Assembly: GCA_039819665.1 (NCBI GenBank)
Contig: JBCBRM010000052.1
Location: 1 to 64,000, forward strand
From: JAWPMV01 sp039819665
GTDB taxonomy: Bacteria; Bacteroidota; Bacteroidia; J057
Length of the DNA: 64,000 bases
Direction of reading: 5' to 3'
Part shown: positions 24,260 to 33,280 of the stretch, one piece after another
How the letters are laid out: every line of letters starts with the position of its first letter
Numbering within the stretch: the stretch's first letter is position 1
Notes under the pieces: model-generated
What the model saw: the letters and a program-made list of their open reading frames with translations, nothing else
What the model was told of the DNA's origin: nothing
Database searches by the model: none
Program-made: the position numbers and the translations under genes

Positions 24260-25603
24260 TTAGCCCTCATAAATAAAAGGTACATACACATCATAGGGCT
24301 TGCTGGCTCCAAGTGGGAAAGGTCTAGAAATACGCACTTCATTTGCCCCTATATTACAATCTTCACAGGACAAATATAGGTTTACCCCAAATTGGCCGGT
24401 TTCCGGATGGTCGTATTTGAATAGGGTGAAGGTATCAAGTTTGGTTTCGTTTATATAAACACTCAGGTATCTTTTCAAACATTCATTTTCAAACTCCTGT
24501 TTACCCAATTTCTTTGTATCAGAACCACTATCCCCAAAATCACCACATAATCTATCTCTCACCTCTGTTTCACGCCCCATAATGGGAACAAAAACTTTGA
24601 TAAATTTTCCTTTCAGTATATCTGAATCCAGACTTGCATAATGGATGATTTTGTCCTTTATTCTCTGATCCTCATAGAAGCTCTCCTTCATGCCATATTT
24701 TGGATTTGCATGTCTTCTGAAAGCATCTGGCGCGATAAAGTATTTAACATCACTTTGTGTAGTGGCCGCTGCAGCAAAAAAGCCCATGAGCACAGCGACT
24801 CCCATCATTTGCCAAATATTACTTTGGTTTTTCCCATTCGAAATCAGGGTATAAATGATGTAACTAAAGGGACGGAAGAAAATGGTATAAATCGCTTTAC
24901 TAGATATAAGGAAAATGGGGAACTGGTACTTTTTCACCCATTCTTTATCCCTTAGCTGCTTGGTATGAAAAAAGGCTCCGGAAAGTGCGGGTATTAAAAT
25001 CAAAAAACATAAAACTCCCGCAATTATTCCGAAAGAAATGCTAGGTAATAAATAGTGAACTAAGCTTGCTGATGCAGTGATTATGCCCAAAAGCATGATC
25101 GAAGAAATTACTACCATACACATAGCCGAAGCAATACTGAATATCAAACTTCCTCGTTGATCCAGTTTATGACTAAAGGCCTCGATATCCGGAAACTCCT
25201 TCAACATATTTTCATTGAAGGTATCGCTATAGGTTTTAATAGGCTTTATTCCTTCCGGATAGACTGAACTTAATCCCAGCATACCTATCCAAAGCACTCG
25301 GATAAAAAAGTGGATTAAAAAAGCCGCTATCAAGCCTCCAGCCATGATGTATAAATACATCAACATCATCCCGATCAAAAAGAATTTATCTTCAGCAAAA
25401 GTTATCAGGCACCAATTGCTGACCTTGGTTATGAGACCGGGCAAACTCAGAGAACCAACTATGGCAATACCGGAGATAATCAACTCTGCTTGCCAACTTT
25501 CATCTGCTAATTTCCTCAACCATCCTGTAATGCCGGATGGTGGCAGTACTTCCGCTTGTATTTCGTCTTGTGCTTTCTTCATTACAGTAGTATTCTTATA
25601 CAA
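24260..25603 (-). CDS. Multi-pass membrane protein, tandem paralog 2
   Basis: A 447-residue paralog of the downstream gene, with the same layout: short cytoplasmic N-terminus (first ATG at 25603; an alternative ATG at codon 8, MKKAQDEIQAEV, at 25582), SWQAELIISG, about seven membrane segments to residue 290, and a soluble C-terminal domain ending NEVRISRPFPLGASKPYDVYVPFIYEG. The LWIGMLGLSSV motif marks the shared core. The C-terminal domain holds four Cys (RLCGDFGDSG, FENECLKRY, LSCEDCN) that the paralog mostly lacks, which could form disulfides if periplasmic. Family and role unknown; both could be parts of one heteromeric membrane complex. Confidence 0.7.
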   Translation of the reverse strand: MYKNTTVMKKAQDEIQAEVLPPSGITGWLRKLADESWQAELIISGIAIVGSLSLPGLITKVSNWCLITFAEDKFFLIGMMLMYLYIMAGGLIAAFLIHFFIRVLWIGMLGLSSVYPEGIKPIKTYSDTFNENMLKEFPDIEAFSHKLDQRGSLIFSIASAMCMVVISSIMLLGIITASASLVHYLLPSISFGIIAGVLCFLILIPALSGAFFHTKQLRDKEWVKKYQFPIFLISSKAIYTIFFRPFSYIIYTLISNGKNQSNIWQMMGVAVLMGFFAAAATTQSDVKYFIAPDAFRRHANPKYGMKESFYEDQRIKDKIIHYASLDSDILKGKFIKVFVPIMGRETEVRDRLCGDFGDSGSDTKKLGKQEFENECLKRYLSVYINETKLDTFTLFKYDHPETGQFGVNLYLSCEDCNIGANEVRISRPFPLGASKPYDVYVPFIYEG

Positions 25604-25745
25604 AGATATGACGTCTGCTATTAAAACATATAATCACTATTTCCACTTATTGTTGCTTGTTGTTCAATTTACAAGAATTTTTTTTGATGACATTTACCTA
25701 ATAATTGCGATCTAGGTATAAAGCTTAAAAAATAAACCTGCCTAT

Positions 25746-27686
25746 ATGAATTACCTTTTTACTCGAAAAAAATTCTCGGGATTGACAAAAGTCCTGTTTT
25801 GCATATTTACATTCCCCTTGATTCTCTCTACCACTTATGCAGATACCCTTGTCATGCAGGAAACTCGTGTGGATCAGGTTTGGGATGAATACGGTCTAAG
25901 TGGAGATGGAGTGATCATCGCGATTTTGGATCGTGGGATTGATTATGAACACATAGATTTCCGAAACCCGGATGGAAGTACACGTATCCTTTACATTTAT
26001 GATATGTATGATCCTACGGGTGCTAATGCTCCCGGAAATATTTATGGTGTAGGAACCATTTTCTCTGAAGCTGACATTAATACAGCCCTTACTTCCGGCA
26101 ACAGACTTCCTACCCGAGATGCTGTGGGGCATGGAACCCCTACTGCTGGGATAGCTGGGGGAAATGGTCGGGCCAGCAATGGACTCTATCAGGGAGTGGC
26201 ACCTAATGCTCGGTTTATCATTGTAAAAATGGCTACAGAAGGTTCTCCTGCTCATGGAAATGAGCCTGCAGAAGCGGCCCAACCATTGGGAGATATAGAG
26301 AAAGCCATGGATTTTGTGTTGGATAAGGCTGGCGAAGAAAATAAACCCGTAGTCTTACTGGCGAATTTTGGGAGTATAGGCGGGCCGACGGACGGGACCA
26401 GTGATTTTGCCCAAGCTATAGATGCTCGTTTTGGACCGGGAAAACCAGGAGTAGTATTTGTAAACGGAACCGGAGACGATGGCGGAGCAGACAATCATGC
26501 AGCTTCCACGATCACTCAGGGGCAAAGCATCGACCTTAATATTTCTAAAGCTACTGCTGGTTTTCTGCGCTTTAGTCTTTGGTATTCAGATCAGGATAGA
26601 TTTGACATTGAGCTTATTGGTCCAAATGGTAGCCTAGGCAATTATACTGCACCAGACAATTCTACCCGTGATACCCAGACCGGAACGAATTATACCTATT
26701 ACCATAATGGAAGGGAAGTAGATTTCTTCCGAGCCACTAGTGCCAGCCGAGAAATTCTGATAGACTTTACAGGGCCCGCTACAGATTATACCATCCGCAT
26801 CACAGGAGCTGCAATTACTGATGGTTCCTTCCATGCTTCTCTCAATCCTTCTAACATATTTGGCTCCAGCCCCAATGCATTTACTTCATTTGTAGAGGCA
26901 GGCTCTTCCATTTGGTATGGTGCCACCGCTCAATACAATATTGCTCCGAACTCTTATGTAGTTCGGCAGAACTGGACCGATATAGATGGCTTTAGCCGTA
27001 CTTTCCCAGGAAATGAAAATGGTTTTGGTAGCCTTTGGACAGGAAGTAGTATTGGACCTACTTATGATGGGCGTTTAGGTACGACTGTAAGCGTTCCCGG
27101 AAATACCAATATAGGGGCTTATGGCGTGCGGTCTTATTTCAATACCCTTCGCTTCAATGTTATTCAGGATGGGAATGATCCTTATGGAACCCTCGGAGCT
27201 GTGAGCGGAGCAGCACCTGTACTGACAGGAATTATCGCCCTAATGTTAGAAGCTGATTCTACTTTGGATGCATCACAAATCAAGGATATCCTGCAACGGA
27301 CTGCTCGAGCAGATAATTTCACTGGAACCGTCCCTAATCCCACCTGGGGCTATGGGAAAGTGGATGCTTATGCAGCTCTAACCGAAGTCATCAATCCCAC
27401 CAGCATCTCCCAAGATGAGTTTTTAAACATTCTTGGCAATTTCAAAACAGCCCCCAATCCTTTCGAGTCAAGGACGGAGATCAGTTTTGACTTACAAAAG
27501 ATATTCGAAGCAAAAATCAGCATATACAATTTACAGGGGCAGGAAATAGATATCCTCCACAAAGGAATCCTAACCCCTGGAGAACAAAGATTTGGCTGGG
27601 AAGCTAGTGAGCATCCGCCGGGAATGTATATACTTAGATTGGAGATTGAGGGGAAGAGTGTGAATAGGAAGGTAATAAAACGTTAA
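25746..27686 (+). CDS. Secreted subtilisin-like peptidase (S8) with T9SS sorting domain
   Basis: A 646-residue secreted protease. Signal peptide to about residue 32 (LILSTTYA). The S8 domain has Asp in AILDRGIDYEHIDF (about 61), His in VGHGTPTAGIAGG (about 127), the oxyanion Asn in VFVNGTGDDGG (about 240) and Ser in AVSGAAPVLTGIIALML (about 485). The usual GTSMAAP is GAVSGAAP here, keeping Ser and AAP. A beta-rich insert of about 150 residues sits between Asn and Ser, as in the S8 'CspB-like/lantibiotic' group. The last 80 residues (TAPNPFESRTEISFDL, LTPGEQRFGWEASEHPPGMYILRLEIEGK) are a T9SS sorting domain. It likely digests external protein. Convergent with the M1 peptidase gene. Confidence 0.92.
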   Translation: MNYLFTRKKFSGLTKVLFCIFTFPLILSTTYADTLVMQETRVDQVWDEYGLSGDGVIIAILDRGIDYEHIDFRNPDGSTRILYIYDMYDPTGANAPGNIYGVGTIFSEADINTALTSGNRLPTRDAVGHGTPTAGIAGGNGRASNGLYQGVAPNARFIIVKMATEGSPAHGNEPAEAAQPLGDIEKAMDFVLDKAGEENKPVVLLANFGSIGGPTDGTSDFAQAIDARFGPGKPGVVFVNGTGDDGGADNHAASTITQGQSIDLNISKATAGFLRFSLWYSDQDRFDIELIGPNGSLGNYTAPDNSTRDTQTGTNYTYYHNGREVDFFRATSASREILIDFTGPATDYTIRITGAAITDGSFHASLNPSNIFGSSPNAFTSFVEAGSSIWYGATAQYNIAPNSYVVRQNWTDIDGFSRTFPGNENGFGSLWTGSSIGPTYDGRLGTTVSVPGNTNIGAYGVRSYFNTLRFNVIQDGNDPYGTLGAVSGAAPVLTGIIALMLEADSTLDASQIKDILQRTARADNFTGTVPNPTWGYGKVDAYAALTEVINPTSISQDEFLNILGNFKTAPNPFESRTEISFDLQKIFEAKISIYNLQGQEIDILHKGILTPGEQRFGWEASEHPPGMYILRLEIEGKSVNRKVIKR

Positions 27687-27690
27687 TAAC

Positions 27691-27780
27691 GTTTTAAGTG
27701 CGAGGGTTTTAGGGTGCTAGTGTATTAGTGTTGAGTTTTCTCTCGCTAACACACTAACACCCTAATACTTTAACACCTCA
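27691..27780. repeat. GTGTT/AACAC palindrome, copy D
   Basis: Between the convergent S8 and M1 genes. The left arm (27707-27734; GGGTGCTAGTGTATTAGTG) pairs with the right arm (27745-27772; CTAACACACTAACACCC) with scattered mismatches. This copy is more divergent from B, C and E and closer to copy A in its CACCCTAA units. Its position fits a bidirectional terminator. Confidence 0.7.
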
Positions 27781-27781
27781 A

Positions 27782-30124
27782 TTACTTCTTCCCGCTCTTC
27801 GACTTCTCTTCTTCCATTTTCTTGATCATGCGCTCACGCTGCATGGGGTTTTGTCCCGCTCTGCGTTGACGCTGTTTGAAGAGTTCGAAACGAGTAGGCT
27901 GTGGCTTTGGAGGCCAGTGGTTATTGGATAGATCGGTATCGGCTGTCTCCAGGAAGGGATCTAGCTCAATAGAAGCGATCTCTTTTTCGGTTTTGAATAC
28001 TTTGGTTACTCCATCAGAATTGAGTTTCCAGAGCTCTGCAGGAATACGAATAACTTCGGTAGTTCCATCGGTGTAAGTGAACTCCATGATTACCGGAGTA
28101 ACCAGGCCACCTTTGTTGCTGAATTTGAGCTGATAGAAGTTTTGGCCGGATTCCAGGACTTTCTTTTCCTCATCGCTCAATCCTGCCAAATAACGCTCAT
28201 ACTCCTGACGATCCAGTATGGTTACTTCATAAGGATCGTACTCATTGTAAAAGTCGTTCATGTTCGGGAGGCGCTCGGTAACGGTTTCTTTGATGTCTTC
28301 TTTATTGCGGGTATCTCCGATGAAACGATTTTCTGCATTTGATTTTGCCAAGGGCTTTTCGATATCAGGATTCTTGGTATTCAATTGGAACCACTGAACC
28401 TCATCCAAAGAAATATCTACATGGTCATTTGTATAGAACCATCCTCTCCAGAACCAGTCCAAATCAACCGCTGAAGCATCTTCCATAGTACGGAAGAAAT
28501 CTGCAGGACTCGGATGCTTAAATTTCCATCTTTGGGCGTACTCTTTAAAAGCATAGTCAAAGAGCTCTCTTCCCAATACAGTTTCTCTCAGGATATTTAA
28601 AGCCGTAGCAGGCTTAGCATAGGCATTATTTCCAAATTGGAAGATAGACTCTGAGTTGGTCATGATGGGAGAAATGAAGCGTTTGTCTCCTTTCATGTAA
28701 TCCGTAATCTTATAGGCAGGTCCTCTTCGTGAAGGATAATCCCTTTCCCATTCTTGCTCAGTGAGGTATTGGAGAAACGTATTCAATCCTTCGTCCATCC
28801 AGGTCCACTGTCTTTCATCTGAGTTGACGATCATCGGAAAGAAGTTGTGTCCAACTTCATGGATGATTACGCCGATCATTCCATATTTTGTACGCTCAGA
28901 ATAAGTACCATCTTTTTCCGGACGACCAAAGTTGAAGCAGATCATCGGATACTCCATACCAATACGAGCGGCATGTACTGAGATGGCAGCAGGATATGGA
29001 TATTCGAAGGTGTATTTCGAATAAGTTTTAAGTGTATGTGCTACTACGCGAGTAGAATACTTTTCCCAAAGCGGATTACCTTCTTTCGGATAGTAAGACA
29101 TAGCCATCACATTTCTGTCGCCGAACTTCACGCTCATGGCATCCCAGATAAACTTACGAGAAGAACAGAAGGCAAAGTCTCTGACATTTTCTGCATGGAA
29201 TTCCCAGGTCTTGGTCTTGTCCAGTACTTTGGTTTTCTCTTTCTCACGAGCTTCCTCTTCTGTAACAATGATGATCGGCTCATCAGAATTTTGCGCTTTT
29301 TTCCAGCGATTTCTTTCTGCAGAGCTCATGACTGACTTAGGATTTTGCAATACTCCAGTAGCACCTACTACATGGTCAGCAGGTACAGTCAACTTCACTT
29401 TATAATCTCCGAAAGGAAGGGTAAACTCTCCTCTGCCCAGGAATTGTTTGTTTTGCCAACCCTCGACTTCATTGTATACACACATGCGCGGGAAAAACTG
29501 TGCAATAGTATAGAGGTAGTTATCATCCTCTTCGAAATATTCCATTCCCGAGCGCCCACCAATCTTCATACGATCATTGATGTTGTACCACCACTTGATT
29601 TTGAAAGAAACCGAAGCTCCTGATTCAAGTGGCTGCGGAAGATTAATGCGCATCATGGTTTTATTTACCACATGCTCAAGCGGCTTTCCATTTATGTCCT
29701 GTACATATTCCAGTTTGAACCCTCCATCGAAGCTATTTTCCATACGGTTGTAGCCTCCGAACGACATGCGACTATTCATTTCACCGGTTCTAATCTTATA
29801 GGAATCAGAATCCTTAGCACGCATATTTTGATCTAACTGAACCCATAGATAGCTCAGACGATCTGGAGAATAGTTGTGATAGGTAACGGTCTCTGTACCA
29901 GAAATGGTTTGCTTCGCATCGTCGAGGGTGATTTCCATTACATAATCAGCCTCATTTTGCCAATATTCATTACCGGGAGCTCCTGAAGCTGTCCGATAAG
30001 AGTTAGGAGTAGGAAGGTCCTGCCCCATTTGACGGAATTTATTTTGATTGGTATTGGGTACTTCCTGAGCAAAGGCGGAGACCACCCATGCAAGTGTCAG
30101 GAAAATAGCGCTAAGTCGCTTCAT
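27782..30124 (-). CDS. M1-family metallopeptidase, secreted
   Basis: A 780-residue protein with a signal peptide (MKRLSAIFLTLAWVVSAFAQ). It has the M1 gluzincin core: HEVGH (about 418) followed 18 residues later by the third zinc ligand Glu (WMDEGLNTF), and an exopeptidase-like IGMEYPMICF in place of GAMEN. The N-terminal saddle-like domain and the long C-terminal part (about 560-780) fit the group of large periplasmic M1 peptidases common in Bacteroidota. No T9SS domain is present; the tail is basic (QRQRRAGQNPMQRERMIKK). It likely trims peptides in the periplasm and may feed on products of the neighbouring secreted subtilisin, which is inference from position. Confidence 0.92.
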   Translation of the reverse strand: MKRLSAIFLTLAWVVSAFAQEVPNTNQNKFRQMGQDLPTPNSYRTASGAPGNEYWQNEADYVMEITLDDAKQTISGTETVTYHNYSPDRLSYLWVQLDQNMRAKDSDSYKIRTGEMNSRMSFGGYNRMENSFDGGFKLEYVQDINGKPLEHVVNKTMMRINLPQPLESGASVSFKIKWWYNINDRMKIGGRSGMEYFEEDDNYLYTIAQFFPRMCVYNEVEGWQNKQFLGRGEFTLPFGDYKVKLTVPADHVVGATGVLQNPKSVMSSAERNRWKKAQNSDEPIIIVTEEEAREKEKTKVLDKTKTWEFHAENVRDFAFCSSRKFIWDAMSVKFGDRNVMAMSYYPKEGNPLWEKYSTRVVAHTLKTYSKYTFEYPYPAAISVHAARIGMEYPMICFNFGRPEKDGTYSERTKYGMIGVIIHEVGHNFFPMIVNSDERQWTWMDEGLNTFLQYLTEQEWERDYPSRRGPAYKITDYMKGDKRFISPIMTNSESIFQFGNNAYAKPATALNILRETVLGRELFDYAFKEYAQRWKFKHPSPADFFRTMEDASAVDLDWFWRGWFYTNDHVDISLDEVQWFQLNTKNPDIEKPLAKSNAENRFIGDTRNKEDIKETVTERLPNMNDFYNEYDPYEVTILDRQEYERYLAGLSDEEKKVLESGQNFYQLKFSNKGGLVTPVIMEFTYTDGTTEVIRIPAELWKLNSDGVTKVFKTEKEIASIELDPFLETADTDLSNNHWPPKPQPTRFELFKQRQRRAGQNPMQRERMIKKMEEEKSKSGKK

Positions 30125-30278
30125 AGTGATTCTATTGAATTAGTTAGAAAGGTAAAAATAGAAATAAAGATTGGTCCATATTCTGCCTTTCTGCTAGGAA
30201 GTTTCTATACCAGACAAATCAGAGAAAAATTCAGGCGAATGTCTTGAAAAGGACAGCCGAAAGTAGGGGTTTGGGGGT

Positions 30279-30418
30279 TCTTGTGTTCTGATATTCGAGT
30301 GATTAAAGAGGTGCTGTGGTGATTTAGTGTTGGGGTTGTATACATTGCTAAACTTCCGCACTAAAATACTAAAACACATACTTATCATATCCTACTCACG
30401 TGAACACTAGAACAATTC
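30279..30418. repeat. GTGTT/AACAC palindrome, copy E
   Basis: In the divergent gap between the M1 and flavin-reductase genes. The left half (30281-30340) read on the reverse strand contains CAACACTAAATCACC and CACCTCTTTAATCACTCGAA, matching the flank of copy C closely; the right half (30360-30418) repeats the theme with CACTAAAATACTAAAACACA. Both arms of about 60 bases are thus related. It ends at the ATG of the next gene, so it may affect its expression. Confidence 0.7.
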
Positions 30419-30423
30419 TCCCT

Positions 30424-31848
30424 ATGAAAAACTACGATCTAATTGTCATCGGTTTAGGATCAGCAGGGCTTACCTTGAGTATCTCAATGGCCAAAGCAGG
30501 TTTTAAGGTACTTGGTATCGATAAAGATGGGAGAAGTATAGGTGGAGATTGCCTCAATTATGGATGTGTGCCTAGTAAAGCTCTGATTCATATCAGTCGT
30601 TTGGTACATGCGGCAAAAGAAGCGGAGCCTTTTGGAATAAAGACGACTGGAGAAATCGACATAAAAAAGGTTACTGACTACATATTTGAAAAGCAGGAAT
30701 TGATTCGGGAACATGAAAGTCCGGAATATTTGGAGAAGGAAGGAGTAGAAATCGCTTTGGGTTGGGCGAAATTTGTAGATGCCCATACAGTGGAAGTAGA
30801 AGGCAAACCATACAAAGGAAAGCGAATTGTAATAGCCACAGGTTCTGTACCTCGTGAACTACAAACAAAAGGAATCAAGCAGGTCGAACATTCCTTTACT
30901 AATGAAAATATTTTCAAGATCGACTTCTTGCCCAAGCGCTTTCTTTTTGTAGGTGCTGGGCCTATTAATTGTGAGCTGGGGCAGGCATTCTCTCGTTTAG
31001 GATCGGAAGTATTAATCATAAACCGTGGAGATAGGATCCTGAATCGGGAGCATCCAAAGGTAAGTGCGCTTATGGAGGAGAGGCTTCGTGGCGAAGGAAT
31101 TGAGATCATTAACCAAGCCGAAGTCCAGGAGTTTATCAGTGATAGACGTGCTTTACTCCAAAAAAGGAATGGAGAGAAAGAAGAAATTGACTTTGGTGCT
31201 TTGATGGTTGGGATTGGGCGGATCGCCAGTATTTCAGGTATGGAGGTAGAAAAGGCAGGAATAAAATTGGATGAAAGGGGAAGACTGATTGTTAGTGATA
31301 CCCTCCAAACTTCGGTCAAGCATATCTATGCATGTGGAGACGTAGCAGGCAAAGGTCAATTCTCTCATTTGGCTTCGGAACAGGCTTCCATCATTCTCAG
31401 TAATTTTTTCAATCCCTTCAAAAAAGCCAAAGCAGGACGAAAGCCTATCCCCTCGGTTACCTACACCGAGCCTGAAGTAGCGACATTTGGATATAGTGAA
31501 AAGGAACTAGAGAAAATGGGAAAAAAGTATCAGATCATCGAACACGATATGCATGGAGATCGGGCTACTGTGAGTGATTTCCGTTATGGGAAAATGTTGA
31601 TTTATCTCGAGAAAGGGAGAACAATATTGAGCGAAAAGCTCCTCGGAGGAACAATAGTAGCTCCCCACGCTGGAGAAATGGTACAGGAGTTTATCATGAC
31701 CCAAACTCAAGGCAAAGGCTTTCTCAACATTATGGGAACCGTTCACCCCTACCCTACGGCTACCAATGACGCAAAAGCAGCTTTTCTGGATCATATTATC
31801 GGAAAGATAGGTCCAGCTTTGCGTCGAATTTTGAGGTGGTTGTATTAA
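30424..31848 (+). CDS. FAD-dependent pyridine nucleotide-disulfide oxidoreductase
   Basis: A 474-residue flavoprotein of the dihydrolipoamide dehydrogenase/mercuric reductase family. I start at the ATG at 30424 (MKNYDLIVIGLGSAG); a GTG 24 bases upstream is less likely. It has the FAD-binding GLGSAG, the redox-active CLNYGC (CxxxxC) in GGDCLNYGCVPSKA, an NAD(P)-binding FVGAGPINCELGQAF, and YACGDVAGK. The C-terminal dimerisation domain holds VHPYPTATND, where active members usually have HPxPTxxE: the His is kept but the Glu of the catalytic pair is Asn, with Asp next. It lacks a lipoyl domain and 2-oxo-acid dehydrogenase neighbours, so a specialised reductase is more likely than the Lpd of central metabolism. 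Confidence 0.85.
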   Translation: MKNYDLIVIGLGSAGLTLSISMAKAGFKVLGIDKDGRSIGGDCLNYGCVPSKALIHISRLVHAAKEAEPFGIKTTGEIDIKKVTDYIFEKQELIREHESPEYLEKEGVEIALGWAKFVDAHTVEVEGKPYKGKRIVIATGSVPRELQTKGIKQVEHSFTNENIFKIDFLPKRFLFVGAGPINCELGQAFSRLGSEVLIINRGDRILNREHPKVSALMEERLRGEGIEIINQAEVQEFISDRRALLQKRNGEKEEIDFGALMVGIGRIASISGMEVEKAGIKLDERGRLIVSDTLQTSVKHIYACGDVAGKGQFSHLASEQASIILSNFFNPFKKAKAGRKPIPSVTYTEPEVATFGYSEKELEKMGKKYQIIEHDMHGDRATVSDFRYGKMLIYLEKGRTILSEKLLGGTIVAPHAGEMVQEFIMTQTQGKGFLNIMGTVHPYPTATNDAKAAFLDHIIGKIGPALRRILRWLY

Positions 31849-31865
31849 CGTATCGTCAATAGTCA

Positions 31866-31897
31866 TTTGCAATCCGTGTGGTTTTACGCTATGTTTG
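31866..31897 (+). promoter_or_regulatory. Promoter of the zinc-ribbon gene (Bacteroidota consensus)
   Basis: TTTG (31866-31869), a 20-base spacer and TATGTTTG (31890-31897), followed by C, match the Bacteroidota consensus TTTG-N19-21-TAnnTTTG exactly. Transcription would start near 31904, and the ATG lies at 31931. Confidence 0.7.
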
Positions 31898-31930
31898 CCC
31901 TCCGAATTTTTAATTTTTTAACGTACAACC

Positions 31931-32536
31931 ATGATAATCTACGGTAGATCCGGGGCTAAGAATATTCAGTCCCAATCCTTTCCAGGCAGCACTTGCCCTC
32001 ATTGCCAATCCAATTCCATTGAAGGTCACGTTTATTCCACCTATGCACATGTGTTCTGGATCCCAGTCTTTTCACTTGGAAAAAGAACAGTCGTCCAATG
32101 CAACAGTTGCGGACATGAGTTCAAGAAAAAAGAACGGCCTTTAGCCATCCAGAACAAATTGATCGAACTGAAAGGCGACTATAAAGTTCCCGTTTGGCAT
32201 TTTGCAGGAGCTTTCCTTTTGGCAATTTTAGTCGCTGGTGCATTTTTCCAGTCTGGTAAAAAAGAAAAAGAAAGACAGGCCTTTATTGCTGCTCCTATAC
32301 AGGGAGACATCTATGAATTGAAATTGGATTACAAGCAGTACTCTTCTTTTAAAGTGCTGGAAGTCGACAATGATTCTCTTACCATTGTTTACAATCTCTA
32401 TGAAACCAACAAAATGTCGGGTTTGGGGAGTATCAATAAGGAAGAAAATTTTGAGGGAGATGTTTATCGTCTCGACCGATCCGTCCTGCCTGAAATGCTG
32501 GAGGATGGTAGCATAGTTGATATAGAAAGAGACTAA
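31931..32536 (+). CDS. Zinc-ribbon membrane protein of unknown function
   Basis: A 201-residue protein. Residues about 20-60 hold a zinc ribbon made of CPHCQ and CNSCG knuckles with the short strand FWIPVFSLGKRTVVQCNSC between, a form (zinc-ribbon_15-like) seen in many small bacterial membrane proteins. One membrane segment follows at about 98-117 (FAGAFLLAILVAGAFF), then a soluble beta-rich C-terminal domain of about 80 residues, probably on the other side of the membrane. I do not recognise the C-terminal domain. It is a single gene with a consensus promoter at 31866 and a terminator at 32557. Confidence 0.75.
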   Translation: MIIYGRSGAKNIQSQSFPGSTCPHCQSNSIEGHVYSTYAHVFWIPVFSLGKRTVVQCNSCGHEFKKKERPLAIQNKLIELKGDYKVPVWHFAGAFLLAILVAGAFFQSGKKEKERQAFIAAPIQGDIYELKLDYKQYSSFKVLEVDNDSLTIVYNLYETNKMSGLGSINKEENFEGDVYRLDRSVLPEMLEDGSIVDIERD

Positions 32537-32556
32537 TCACAAGTCGAATGAAAAGA

Positions 32557-32588
32557 AAAGCCTGGGTGTAAATACTCAGGCTTTTTTT
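32557..32588 (+). terminator. Terminator after the zinc-ribbon gene
   Basis: AAAGCCTGGGTGTAAATACT then CAGGCTTTTTTT: an AAGCCTG/CAGGCTT stem with a partly paired loop, then a T-run. Confidence 0.85.
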
Positions 32589-32679
32589 AATGTTCATAAA
32601 TCACAGTGCAGGCTGAGTTAAATCAGTCCTTTTAGAGGAAAAGTGGCTTAACATAGGGTAATCATTCAACAACACTATT

Positions 32680-33228
32680 ATGCGGACCTCTGTATCTCTA
32701 TTTTTGCTCCTGACATTCTCTCTTCCTAGTACATTCTCCCAAACAAATCAATTCAGGGAACAGGCGACAGGTATCGTTTTGAAACTGCTGAATGGAGAAA
32801 AAATAAATGGGATCCTTTATTCTGCTAAGGACCAATCAATAACCATATGGCAAACTTGTGATGAAAGTATAGAGCAAATTGAAAGAAATACCGTAGAGGT
32901 TCCGATTCAAGAGATCAACAAAATCAAGCTTATTCACAAGCATGAATTGGAGGTCTACTTATTTAGTGGGATTGCCTTGGGTACTGTTGTCGGAACGCTG
33001 AATGAGGATGAAAGTGGCCATGGCTTGTTTACCTCGGTTTCTTTTGGATTTCTGGGTGGCCTTGCAGGTCTTTTTATCGCCCTAGTACCTAATGATATAA
33101 AACCAAAGGGAAGTTCTCATTTAACTCCCAAGCAGCTGAGAAAACTCCAAAAACATCAATTACTAATACCTATTCAGAAAAAAGAAAGCGAAAAGCCTGA
33201 ACCCATCATAAGTCTATCTCAAAATTGA
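32680..33228 (+). CDS. Small secreted/envelope protein, tandem paralog A
   Basis: A 182-residue protein with signal peptide (MRTSVSLFLLLTFSLPSTFSQ). Residues about 30-90 form a short beta domain starting VLKLLNGEKINGILYSAKDQSITIW and ending VPIQEINKIKLI, like the small beta-barrels that read 'LxNGxxxxGxLxSxxxxxI'. A hydrophobic, glycine-rich stretch (about 92-145) follows, then LTPKQLRKLQKHQLLI near the end. The next gene shares this plan. Such proteins in Bacteroidota have no assigned role; the hydrophobic stretch suggests a membrane hairpin. Confidence 0.6.
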   Translation: MRTSVSLFLLLTFSLPSTFSQTNQFREQATGIVLKLLNGEKINGILYSAKDQSITIWQTCDESIEQIERNTVEVPIQEINKIKLIHKHELEVYLFSGIALGTVVGTLNEDESGHGLFTSVSFGFLGGLAGLFIALVPNDIKPKGSSHLTPKQLRKLQKHQLLIPIQKKESEKPEPIISLSQN

Positions 33229-33280
33229 TTTTTTTTGGCGGATTTGTATTTTCATGAAAATAAAGATCTAAGCAGCTATC

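Noticed and set aside
3080..30418. The palindrome family as a CRISPR array or integron attachment sites
   Set aside because: Units are not regularly spaced with unique spacers, copies are far apart, and no cas or integrase gene is present.
30678..31319. Minus-strand open frame of 213 codons
   Set aside because: Lies wholly inside the flavin reductase gene, whose motifs are unambiguous.
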